A stretch of 6,263 nt of DNA. It comes from Pseudomonadota bacterium. Lineage in GTDB: Bacteria; Pseudomonadota; Alphaproteobacteria; Rhizobiales; Xanthobacteraceae. The notes under the pieces were generated by a model, which was given only the letters and a program-made list of their open reading frames with translations, was not told where the DNA came from and searched no databases. This document shows positions 1-6,106 of the stretch, piece after piece. The DNA lies in assembly GCA_023392205.1 (NCBI GenBank), contig JAEVZN010000270.1, positions 1-6,263 of the forward strand. Reading direction: 5' to 3'. The first letter of the stretch is position 1; the number at the start of each line of letters is the position of its first letter. Position numbers and translations under genes: made by a program.

Positions 1-693
1 GATCGCGCCATGGTGACAAGCGCATGGAGCGGTGCGCAGGATGCCGACATCGCGGGGCTGCTGATCGATGCGCGCAAGGGGATCGATGCCGAGATCGACG
101 CTATTCTGTCCAGATTGCCGGAGCTGAAGTCGCGCCTGTTTCTCATTCTCAACAAGGTCGATGTGGTCGAGAAGTCCGCCTTGCTGGCGCTGGCAACGGC
201 CCTGAACGAACGCGCGCGGTTCGAAACCACCTTCATGATATCCGCGCTGACCGGTGACGGCGTATCCGATGTGCGCGGCTGGCTTGCGCAACAGATTCCC
301 CTAGGGCCCTGGCACTATCCGGAAGACCAGATTTCCGATGCGCCGATGCGGCTGATGGCAGCCGAGATCACGCGCGAGAAACTGTTTCATCGCCTGCATC
401 AGGAATTGCCATATCAGGCGACGGTGGAAACCGACATCTGGAAAGACCAGAAAGACGGATCGGTGCGGATCGAGCAGACGATCTACGTCGTCCGTGAAAG
501 CCAGCGTAAGATCGTGATCGGCAAGGGCGGCCAGACCTTGAAAGCGATCGGGTCGGAGGCGCGCCGGGATATTTCCGAGGTGGTTGAGGCGCCGGTTCAC
601 CTGTTCCTGTTCGTCAAGGTCAGGGAAGGGTGGGGAGACGATCCCGCCCGCTACCGTGAGATGGGGCTGGATTTTCCCAAAGACGCTTCCTGA
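1..693 (+). CDS. era: GTPase Era, C-terminal three quarters (5' end outside window)
   Basis: Era is a GTPase that binds the 3' end of 16S rRNA and helps mature the 30S ribosomal subunit. The frame is open from base 1 (Asp-Arg-Ala before the Met at 10), and Era family proteins read through this point (DRAMVTSAW), so the Met at 10 is internal and the gene starts upstream of the window. Numbering from that Met, the G4 motif NKVD is at 48-51 (bases 151-162), the G5 Ser-Ala at 78-79, and the KH RNA-binding domain follows with its GKGG loop at 171-174. The end, with [10 protein letters not shown], is typical of alphaproteobacterial Era. About 230 residues are present of the usual 300 or so; the P-loop, switch I and DTPG motifs are off the edge. 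In related genomes era follows rnc and precedes recO, which fits the gene downstream. Confidence 0.96.
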   Translation, partial: DRAMVTSAWSGAQDADIAGLLIDARKGIDAEIDAILSRLPELKSRLFLILNKVDVVEKSALLALATALNERARFETTFMISALTGDGVSDVRGWLAQQIPLGPWHYPEDQISDAPMRLMAAEITREKLFHRLHQELPYQATVETDIWKDQKDGSVRIEQTIYVVRESQRKIVIGKGGQTLKAIGSEARRDISEVVEAPVHLFLFVKVREGWGDDPARYREMGLDFPKDAS

Positions 694-786
694 AGCGCTT
701 TCGGGCGAAGTGGATATGGTTCGCGTCAAGAAAGCGCGTCTTCGCCAGAAGACAGAGCCCCGGCTTTGAAAGGCTCGACAAGCCGG
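692..786. repeat. Interspersed palindromic intergenic repeat between era and recO
   Basis: The gap after era holds a nested inverted repeat. The outer arms GCGCTTTC (695-702) and GAAAGCGC (730-737) are perfect complements, and inside them GCGAA (705-709) pairs with TTCGC (720-724) around a 10-base loop. A second hairpin follows: CCGGCTT (760-766) with AAGCCGG (780-786). The sequence closely resembles a short repeat I recall as scattered in many copies between genes of Bradyrhizobium and relatives (GCGTTTTCGAGCGAAGTGG, then GGTTCGCGTNAAGAAAACGC, then a hairpin). The match is from memory. It begins on the era stop codon and ends just before the recO start, so it explains the unusually wide era-recO spacing. 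It may also act as a transcript-level hairpin between the two genes. Confidence 0.62.
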
Positions 787-809
787 TGCGGATCGGATCA
801 GTTTCGACC

Positions 810-1547
810 ATGCAATGGACTGACGACGGATTCGTTCTCGGCATCAAGCGCCACGGCGAGGCGAGCGCGATCCTGGAATTGATGACCCGCCATCACGGCC
901 GTCATCTCGGACTGGTCCGGGGCGGTGCGGGGTCGCGGATGCGTCCGGTCCTGCAGCCCGGCAACGCGGTACGTGTGCTCTGGCGTGCGCGGCTCGACGA
1001 CCATCTCGGCAATTACAATGTCGAGGGGCTGACGCTTCGTGCCGGCACCTTCTTTGCCCAGTCGCATGCAGTGTTTGCTGTGACTCATCTTGCGGCGCTG
1101 GCGCGTCTTCTGCCCGAACGCGATCCGCATGAAACGGTGTTCGATGCGCTCGAAACCATCGCTAGCCAGATTACAGATGCGCCGGTTTGCGCTGCTCTGA
1201 TCGTGCGGTTCGAACTGATGATCCTGTCGGAGCTTGGCTTTGGTCTGGACCTGGAAGCCTGCGCGGCCACGGGACATACTGCCGATCTTGTCTATGTCTC
1301 GCCGAAATCAGGTCGCGCCGTTTCGCGCGAAGCCGGCGCGCCATGGCATGACCGCCTTCTGCAATTGCCGGCCTTTGTGACACGCCATGACGATTGCGAA
1401 TGGACGGCGCGCGATATCCAGGCCGGCTTCAATCTGACGGGATATTTTCTCGACCGGCATGTGCTGGGTCCGCGGGGCATGACGTTGCCGGACGCGCGCA
1501 GCCATTTCCTGCAGGCCGTGAACCGGGTCATGTCGCAGGCGGCCTGA
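810..1547 (+). CDS. recO: DNA repair protein RecO
   Basis: RecO is the cytoplasmic recombination mediator that, with RecR, loads RecA onto SSB-coated single-stranded DNA in the RecF pathway and anneals complementary strands. The protein has 245 residues, normal for the family. It opens with [17 protein letters not shown], the usual start of the N-terminal OB fold in rhizobial Rec[17 protein letters not shown] (residues 37-52) is the conserved strand-loop region. The rest is the helical domain with [15 protein letters not shown] at 162-176. Only three cysteines occur (127, 151, 196), so the four-Cys zinc finger of some RecO proteins is not present. I chose ATG 810 because family members begin at this MxWTDDG motif; an in-frame GTG at 786 would add eight unconserved residues and lies in the repeat hairpin. 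The ribosome binding site is weak (GGA at 795-797). Confidence 0.93.
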   Translation: MQWTDDGFVLGIKRHGEASAILELMTRHHGRHLGLVRGGAGSRMRPVLQPGNAVRVLWRARLDDHLGNYNVEGLTLRAGTFFAQSHAVFAVTHLAALARLLPERDPHETVFDALETIASQITDAPVCAALIVRFELMILSELGFGLDLEACAATGHTADLVYVSPKSGRAVSREAGAPWHDRLLQLPAFVTRHDDCEWTARDIQAGFNLTGYFLDRHVLGPRGMTLPDARSHFLQAVNRVMSQAA

Positions 1548-1599
1548 CCGGAACGGCCGGATGCCGCTCATCAAAACCGGCACGAAAGAAGAGCAGCAC

Positions 1600-1628
1600 A
1601 AAAAAAGGCCGGCTCTTTCGAACCGGCC
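1600..1628 (-). terminator. Rho-independent terminator of the 1669-1920 gene
   Basis: Read on the minus strand, GGCCGG and CCGGCC form a GC-rich stem that continues inward through a T-G wobble, T-A and C-G pair to a GAAA tetraloop, giving a 9-bp stem at 1607-1628. Seven T follow directly (A1600-1606 on the plus strand). It begins about 41 bases beyond the stop codon of the small minus-strand gene. There is no T tract on the plus strand, so it is not a good terminator for recO, although the hairpin could slow its transcripts. Confidence 0.87.
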
Positions 1629-1668
1629 CCGATCGTCGAACCGCAGAAATTGCGGACTTCGCTTTGCC

Positions 1669-1920
1669 CTAGCGGCAGATGCGTTCGCGCCAGCAACGCT
1701 GATAGGGGTAATAGCCCGAACAGCGGCGGACGTAATAGCAAGCCGGCCGATAATAATTTCGGCGATAACCGCCACCATAATACTGGGTCTGCTGGATCAG
1801 GCTCTGCATGTTCAGGGTCGATCCGGTGCCGGGAGTCCCGACCGGTGCGGCAAGAGCTGCCGACCCGGCAGCAAACGTGAAACATCCCGCAACGGCCAGC
1901 GCAGTCAGAAGCTTCGTCAT
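1669..1920 (-). CDS. Small exported Cys/Tyr/Arg-rich protein, function unknown
   Basis: An 83-residue protein that I cannot assign to a named family. The N-terminus is a clear Sec signal peptide: MTK, a hydrophobic stretch to about residue 20, then A-L-A before a likely signal peptidase I cut after Ala24. The mature part is about 59 residues. Its last 37 (47-83) contain 10 Tyr and 9 Arg, with four cysteines at 61, 67, 76 and 82 that could form two disulfides in the periplasm or outside the cell. The only other cysteine (13) is in the signal peptide and is not a lipobox. The start is backed by GGAGA at 1928-1932, seven bases before the ATG. The gene is monocistronic, convergent with recO, with its own terminator. 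It shares Cys-Trp-Arg-x-Arg and a Tyr-Val-Arg/Cys pattern with the next minus-strand gene, suggesting related proteins. Confidence 0.78.
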   Translation of the reverse strand: MTKLLTALAVAGCFTFAAGSAALAAPVGTPGTGSTLNMQSLIQQTQYYGGGYRRNYYRPACYYVRRCSGYYPYQRCWRERICR

Positions 1921-2090
1921 GAGGTCATCTCCATGGTCTCGACGATATGCGCAAACCGCATCTCGACGAAATTGCGCAACAATGCCGGATGCCAGTGGCG
2001 ACCCGGCAGCTCAACGCTCCGGAAAGCCGGAACGTCAGACCACCCTGCCGCTTAAACATCCCCTCAGCGGCCGCGACCAGAGATTACCAC

Positions 2091-2130
2091 AAAATTGGCG
2101 GGGCAATGCCAGAATTTCCGCCCCGCCAAT
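2091..2130 (-). terminator. Rho-independent terminator of the 2173-2463 gene
   Basis: On the minus strand TTGGCGGGGC (2129-2120) pairs perfectly with GCCCCGCCAA (2104-2095), a 10-bp stem with a 15-base loop, and one further A-T pair outside it. It is followed by TTTT (A2091-2094 on plus). It lies about 43 bases past the stop of the upstream minus-strand gene and separates its transcript from the 1669-1920 gene. The plus strand has no T run after the stem. Confidence 0.83.
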
Positions 2131-2172
2131 AAATCGTGTGTGACGGTTAAACCGCCTGCACAGTTTTCGGCG

Positions 2173-2463
2173 CTAGTAATAGCGGCGATAGCGATAGGAA
2201 CGGTACGGCCGATAAGGCCGGTAGGGGCGGACATAAGGCCGGTAATAGCGCGGCCGTGTGCGCCAGCATTGCCGCCGGCAGCCATAGCGGCCGCACACGC
2301 GCCGGCACACATAGCGGACAGCTTCGACCTGTCCCTTGCCGAGTACCGAGTCTGCAATGATTGCGGGCGCAGGCAGCGTCATGGCCTCGGCTCGGTTTGG
2401 TGCCAGCGACATTGCCGCCAGCCCCGCAGCGATCGTCATGACCGCGAGGAATAGTCTGCGCAT
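2173..2463 (-). CDS. Small exported protein with CX3CX4CX3C motif and Arg-Pro-Tyr tail
   Basis: A 96-residue protein not assignable to a named family. MRR, a hydrophobic segment (about residues 4-20) and Ala-Glu-Ala at 25-27 make a good Sec signal peptide with signal peptidase I cleavage near residue 27. The mature part has a short linker, a cysteine block at 53, 57, 62 and 66 (CX3CX4CX3C), then a tail from residue 70 made of repeated Arg-Pro-Tyr units ending RYRRYY. Residues 50-96 contain 17 Arg and 12 Tyr, so the tail is strongly basic and aromatic. An in-frame start at 2562 would add 33 residues ahead of the signal peptide and is rejected; the ATG at 2463 has a strong AAGGAG five bases upstream. 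The gene is divergent from parC and has its own terminator. A cell-envelope or nucleic-acid/polyanion-binding role is possible but only a guess from composition. Confidence 0.8.
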   Translation of the reverse strand: MRRLFLAVMTIAAGLAAMSLAPNRAEAMTLPAPAIIADSVLGKGQVEAVRYVCRRVCGRYGCRRQCWRTRPRYYRPYVRPYRPYRPYRSYRYRRYY

Positions 2464-2468
2464 CTCAG

Positions 2469-2474
2469 CTCCTT
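2469..2474 (-). promoter_or_regulatory. Strong ribosome binding site fixing the 2463 start
   Basis: AAGGAG on the minus strand sits five bases before the ATG at 2463. It is the best Shine-Dalgarno match in the window and supports the short form that begins with the signal peptide over the longer in-frame start at 2562. Confidence 0.78.
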
Positions 2475-2532
2475 CTTCAGCATTTCCGCACCCGCCGGTG
2501 CGAGCCGCGGATGGTGTCGCTCCCATGCCCAT

Positions 2533-2562
2533 ACTAGACGCGGCTTTCCGAAATACCCACAA
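2533..2562 (-). promoter_or_regulatory. Candidate promoter of the 2173-2463 gene
   Basis: On the minus strand TTGTGG (2562-2557) and TCTAGT (2538-2533) are separated by 18 bases, a weak sigma-70 type match. This would start a transcript near 2526 with a leader of roughly 60 bases. It lies in the 149-base divergent region shared with parC. Support is only positional and by motif. Confidence 0.27.
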
Positions 2563-2569
2563 TTTTTGC

Positions 2570-2588
2570 GTTCATCGCTTGTTCATCG
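2570..2588 (+). repeat. Direct repeat GTTCATCG x2 upstream of parC
   Basis: GTTCATCG occurs at 2570-2577 and again at 2581-2588, 11 bases apart, about one helical turn. The pair ends 24 bases before the parC start, within the divergent promoter region. The spacing would suit a dimeric regulator bound on one face of the DNA, but two 8-mers could also be chance or a local duplication. Confidence 0.3.
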
Positions 2589-2612
2589 TTGCATTGCGCA
2601 TTACGCGGTGAC

Positions 2613-4865
2613 ATGGGCACACGATTGATTCCCCCGCCGGACAAGGACATTCAAGAAATCGCTCTGCGCGAAGCGCTTGAGGAGCGCTACCTTGCGTATG
2701 CGTTGTCTACCATCATGCATCGGGCCTTGCCGGATGCACGCGACGGCCTGAAGCCGGTGCATCGCCGCATTCTTTACGGAATGCGGTTGTTGCGTCTCGA
2801 TCCCGGCACGACGCCGAAGAAATCTGCAAAGATCGTCGGCGACGTCATGGGTAATTTTCACCCGCATGGCGACCAGGCGATCTATGACGCGTTAGTCAGG
2901 CTGGCGCAGGATTTCTCGTCCCGTTATCCGCTGATAGACGGGCAGGGCAATTTCGGAAATATCGACGGCGATAACGCCGCTGCCTATCGCTACACCGAAG
3001 CGCGGATGACAGAGGTTGCGCGCCTCCTGATCGAGGGCATCGATGAGGACGCGGTCGACTTCCGTCCGAATTACGATGGGCTTTCGCAGGAGCCGGTGGT
3101 GCTGCCGGGCGCCTTTCCGAACCTGCTCGCCAATGGATCGCAGGGGATTGCGGTCGGCATGGCGACCTCGATCCCGCCACATAACGCCGCCGAACTCTGC
3201 GATGCAGCCTTGCATCTGATCGACAATCCGAATGCGCGGTCGAAGACGTTGTTGAAATACGTGCCCGGTCCGGATTTTCCAACCGGCGGCATTGTCGTGG
3301 ATGGGCGCGATGCGATCGCGGAAGCCTATGCCACCGGGCGTGGCTCGTTTCGCGTGCGTGCGCGCTGGGCACGGGAAGAGGGGAGCCGCGGCACTTACCA
3401 GATCGTGGTCACCGAGATCCCGTGGCTGGTTCAGAAATCACGGCTGATCGAGCGCATCGCCGAATTGCTGAACGAGCGGAAATTGCCGCTGGTGGCGGAC
3501 ATCCGCGACGAATCGGCTGCCGATATCCGGATCGTGATCGAGCCGAAATCGCGCAGTGTCGATCCGGTCCTGCTGATGGAATCGCTGTTTCGGGTCAGCG
3601 AGCTTGAGACCCGTATTCCTCTGAACATGAACGTCCTGATCAAGGGACGTGTGCCGAAGGTCGTCGGCCTTGCCGAAGTTCTGCGCGAATGGCTCGACCA
3701 TCGCCGCGATGTGCTGGTGCGCCGTTCCAAGCATCGTCTCGCGGCCATCGAGCATCGCCTCGAGGTATTGGGCGGCTACCTGATTGCCTATCTCAATCTC
3801 GATGAGGTGATCCGGATCATCCGCAACGAGGATGAGCCCAAGCCGGTCCTGATCAAGACCTTTACCCTGACGGACGTCCAGGCGGATGCCATCCTCAACA
3901 TGCGGCTGCGCAATTTGCGCAAGCTCGAAGAGATGGAAATCCGTCGTGAAGACAAGGATTTGCGCGACGAACTGAAGAAGCTGAAGGCGCTTCTTAAATC
4001 GGAAATCGAGCAATGGAAAACGGTCGCGGCGGAAATCCGAAAGGTGCGCGACACGTTTGGGCCGAAGACCCCGCTCGGCAAGCGCCGCACGAGTTTCGGC
4101 GAGGCGCGCGATGTCGAGCAGGAACTTGCTGAGATTCTGGTTGAGCGCGAGCCGATTACGGTCGTGGTCTCCGAAAAAGGCTGGGTGCGCACGCTGCGCG
4201 GCCATATCACCGATCTGTCCGGCGTGGCTTTCAAGACCGACGACGCGCTCAAATTCGCTTTTCCCGCCGAGACCACGTCGAAATGCGTCTTCTTTGCCAG
4301 TAACGGGAAATTCTACACCATCGATGCCGGGAAGCTGCCGGGGGGACGCGGGCATGGCGAGCCGGTGCGCCTGTTCATCGACATGGAGGGCGATGCCGAT
4401 ATCGTCGCCGTCTTCCGCCATCAGGGCGGGCGGAAATTCCTGATCGCCTCGGCCGAGGGTAAGGGCTTTGTCGTGCCGGAAGACGAGTGTCTGGCCAATA
4501 CCCGCAAGGGCAAGCAGGTGCTCAACGTCAAGGCGCCGGACAAGGCGGTCGCCATTGCCCTTGTCGAGGGCGAGCAGGTGGCCGCCATCGGCGAGAACCG
4601 CAAGATGCTGGTCTTCCCGCTCGACCAGGTGCCGGAAATGACGCGCGGTGCCGGCGTGCGCCTCCAGCGCTACAAGGACGGCAGTCTCTCCGACATCATG
4701 ACCTTCAATGGCAAGGAGGGCATGACCTGGTACGACTCGGCCGGGCGCGCGTTCACGCTCACGCTCAAGGAGCTTGCCGATTGGCGCGGCAACCGCGCAG
4801 ATGCCGGTCGTCTGCCACCCAAGGGCTTTCCGAAGAACAATATGTTCGGGAAGAGGATCGCCTAA
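2613..4865 (+). CDS. parC: DNA topoisomerase IV subunit A
   Basis: ParC is the DNA-cleaving subunit of topoisomerase IV, which with ParE unlinks replicated chromosomes using ATP. The protein has 750 residues, the usual size for alphaproteobacterial ParC. The winged-helix breakage domain carries [12 protein letters not shown] (about 43-54), [10 protein letters not shown] (83-92) and the catalytic Tyr127 in RYTEARM (codon 2991-2993), with the preceding Arg126. The SIPPHN loop (186-191) carries the isoleucine that wedges DNA. A charged helical coiled-coil segment ([17 protein letters not shown]) precedes the C-terminal beta-pinwheel, roughly from residue 500, where no full GyrA box is seen; this and the AAYRYTE context favour ParC over GyrA. 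I chose ATG 2613 because family members begin M-G-x-R-x-I-P-P here; an in-frame TTG at 2589 would add eight residues. No clear terminator follows the stop codon. parC beside bpt is a known arrangement in this group. Confidence 0.96.
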   Translation: MGTRLIPPPDKDIQEIALREALEERYLAYALSTIMHRALPDARDGLKPVHRRILYGMRLLRLDPGTTPKKSAKIVGDVMGNFHPHGDQAIYDALVRLAQDFSSRYPLIDGQGNFGNIDGDNAAAYRYTEARMTEVARLLIEGIDEDAVDFRPNYDGLSQEPVVLPGAFPNLLANGSQGIAVGMATSIPPHNAAELCDAALHLIDNPNARSKTLLKYVPGPDFPTGGIVVDGRDAIAEAYATGRGSFRVRARWAREEGSRGTYQIVVTEIPWLVQKSRLIERIAELLNERKLPLVADIRDESAADIRIVIEPKSRSVDPVLLMESLFRVSELETRIPLNMNVLIKGRVPKVVGLAEVLREWLDHRRDVLVRRSKHRLAAIEHRLEVLGGYLIAYLNLDEVIRIIRNEDEPKPVLIKTFTLTDVQADAILNMRLRNLRKLEEMEIRREDKDLRDELKKLKALLKSEIEQWKTVAAEIRKVRDTFGPKTPLGKRRTSFGEARDVEQELAEILVEREPITVVVSEKGWVRTLRGHITDLSGVAFKTDDALKFAFPAETTSKCVFFASNGKFYTIDAGKLPGGRGHGEPVRLFIDMEGDADIVAVFRHQGGRKFLIASAEGKGFVVPEDECLANTRKGKQVLNVKAPDKAVAIALVEGEQVAAIGENRKMLVFPLDQVPEMTRGAGVRLQRYKDGSLSDIMTFNGKEGMTWYDSAGRAFTLTLKELADWRGNRADAGRLPPKGFPKNNMFGKRIA

Positions 4866-4917
4866 GGTATTTTTGTTGGCGGTAGTCTATCGGATGGGCT
4901 GATGCGTGCTTTGCTCC

Positions 4918-4947
4918 TTTATGCACAAGCTGCAGTTCAGTTATAGA
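4918..4947 (+). promoter_or_regulatory. Weak candidate promoter in the parC-beta-barrel gap
   Basis: TTTATG (4918-4923) and TATAGA (4942-4947) are 18 bases apart, a poor but possible sigma-70 type pair. It would give the beta-barrel gene a leader of about 135 bases. The 224-base stretch 4866-5089 otherwise contains no gene I can support and no intrinsic terminator for parC. Confidence 0.2.
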
Positions 4948-5024
4948 CCGGTGTCTGTCATGACTGAGATGCGAGCGGCGACGTGGTGCAGGTTTTCGAA
5001 CGGCATCGCCCAAAGTCTGCAATC

Positions 5025-5089
5025 GTGACCCATTGTGTCTGCAACAAGTCCGCGAGACTGCTGACCATCTTGGTTTCACCGGGGGTCAC
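5025..5089 (+). promoter_or_regulatory. Possible folded leader covering the ribosome binding site
   Basis: GTGACCC (5025-5031) is a perfect complement of GGGTCAC (5083-5089), which runs right up to the ATG at 5090 and contains most of the GGGGG ribosome binding site (5081-5085). Two small hairpins fit inside the loop: AGTC/GACT at 5047-5059 and GACCA/TGGTT at 5063-5075 (one G-T pair). If the outer stem forms in mRNA it would hide the ribosome binding site. The stems are short, so chance pairing is a real alternative. Confidence 0.3.
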
Positions 5090-5994
5090 ATGAATACGCT
5101 TCTTCGCTATCCGCTTCGTTTTGTCCTGCTTGCCGGCATGTTCGCCGCCTTGCTTTTTGGCAGCGAAAGTCTCCACGCTCAGCCGGTCGCGAACGAACAA
5201 TCCGCCGTTCCAAGGTCGGCGCATTTCTTCGGATTGGGCGTCGGCTACGGGTTTACAAAATTTGTCAGCCAGTCAGTTTACAACAAGGGCATCTCAAACG
5301 TTTTTCAGGCGGAGCACTGATCGCCGAGGGTATGGCCGATGGGCCGCCTGTTGCGAGCAGCTTCGGCGATGATTCGCACGTAATACCCGAGGTGCGGTAC
5401 GGATATTTCCAGCAGCTCGGAAATACCGACTGGCTGATCGGATTCCGCTTCTCCTATAGCTATCTGGGGGCGAAATCGTCCACCAGCGATCTCATCATCC
5501 CTCAATACGGAACCTCGTCGAATGCCGGTGTCTCGACGTTTACCGGCTATTCGGTGACGAACTCATATTCGGTCGCCATCCGGCACCAGACATCCGCGCT
5601 TCTTTTCGTCGGGCATTCCTTCGGGCAGGGTTTTGTCTATGCGGGAGCTGGCCCCTCATTTTCGCAGATCAAGGTCGAACTCGATGGAGTCGTCGGGTAT
5701 GCCACCATCAACGGTGTCCTGACGGACATCTCCGGAGCGCCGCAGAGTTTTTCCAGTTCCGACTGGCGTCTCGGTGCCACCGCGACGGCCGGTGTCGTTC
5801 ACTTCCTCACCCCGTCGTGGTTCGTCGATCTGAGCTATATGTTCACGGCGCCGGATGCCAGGACGGCCTTATTCACGTCGGCCTTCGACAATCCCGGTAG
5901 CCCAAGCACTTTCGCCGGAACGCTGATCGGTACGGCCACGGCGAATGTACGCCATACGCAGGCGATCATGGTGTCGCTGAACAAAGCGTTCTGA
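5090..5994 (+). pseudogene. Outer-membrane beta-barrel protein, interrupted by a one-base frameshift
   Basis: Two frames together make one 301-residue outer-membrane protein of the OmpA/Omp25-like beta-barrel type. Part one (5090-5320) begins with a Sec signal peptide: MNTLLRYPLR, a hydrophobic core, then L-H-A before a likely cut after Ala30. A first strand, FFGLGVGYGF, follows, and the frame then runs to a stop at 5318-5320. Part two continues from about 5305 in the -1 frame (Ser-Gly-Gly-Ala-Leu-Ile-Ala-Glu-Gly, then Met at 5332) with alternating polar and aromatic strands such as DWLIGFRFSYSYLG and WFVDLSYMF. It ends in NKAF with the C-terminal Phe typical of barrels recognised by the BAM machinery. 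Restoring one T in the T5 run at 5301-5305 joins the parts. The Met at 5332 has no signal peptide and no properly spaced ribosome binding site, so part two alone is unlikely to be exported. The start has GGGGG at 5081-5085. It could be a true pseudogene, a phase-variable gene or a sequencing error; family level is all I can assign. Confidence 0.8.
5301..5305 (+). other. T5 run at the frameshift of the beta-barrel gene
   Basis: Reading GTT TTT CAG continues in the first frame to a nearby stop. With a sixth T it would read GTT TTT TCA GGC and carry on in the downstream barrel frame. The switch can be anywhere from about 5301 to 5317, but this homopolymer is the simplest place. No canonical X XXY YYZ slippery heptamer is in the right phase, though one tRNA-Phe could slip back on the T run. 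Confidence 0.6.
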
Positions 5995-6026
5995 GAACCG
6001 CGTCGTCTCGACATTCGATCTGTTCC

Positions 6027-6060
6027 AAGGCCCGGCTTTGACAATCTGGCCGGGCCTTTT
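6027..6060 (+). terminator. Rho-independent terminator after the beta-barrel gene
   Basis: AAGGCCCGGC (6027-6036) and GCCGGGCCTT (6049-6058) form a 10-bp stem with a 12-base loop, and a T run covers 6057-6060. It begins 32 bases past the barrel stop codon. It lies between convergent genes; on the minus strand the stem is followed by TTGG only, so it would be a weaker stop for bpt. Confidence 0.87.
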
Positions 6061-6106
6061 CACAGCATTGCCGACGAGATCTACGCGCACCGGCTTGCAA
6101 TTGCGC

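Noticed and set aside
1308..1778. 156-residue minus-strand frame across the recO end and the intergenic terminator
   Set aside because: It overlaps recO, the terminator and the exported-protein gene in another frame, and shows no recognisable features.
2145..2155. Short palindrome CGGTTAAACCG downstream of the 2173-2463 gene
   Set aside because: It has five-base arms around one base and no T run; the stronger 2091-2130 hairpin explains termination.
2464..2562. N-terminal extension of the second exported protein to a start at 2562
   Set aside because: The extra 33 residues would precede a good signal peptide, while ATG 2463 has AAGGAG at ideal spacing.
3438..4421. Long 327-residue open frame on the minus strand inside parC
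   Set aside because: It lies wholly antisense to the conserved ParC sequence, and its residues mirror parC codon structure. No family motif, ribosome binding site or signal peptide supports it; long antisense frames are expected in GC-rich genes.
5033..5089. TTG start at 5033 for the barrel gene
   Set aside because: It would place 19 unrelated residues ahead of the signal peptide; ATG 5090 has GGGGG upstream and begins a normal signal peptide.
5298..5306. Programmed -1 ribosomal frameshift as the main explanation of the split barrel gene
   Set aside because: The phase of CGT TTT TCA does not give a canonical X XXY YYZ heptamer with paired P- and A-site slippage, and I saw no clear downstream stimulatory stem. 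Single-tRNA slippage cannot be excluded, so it is kept only as an alternative.
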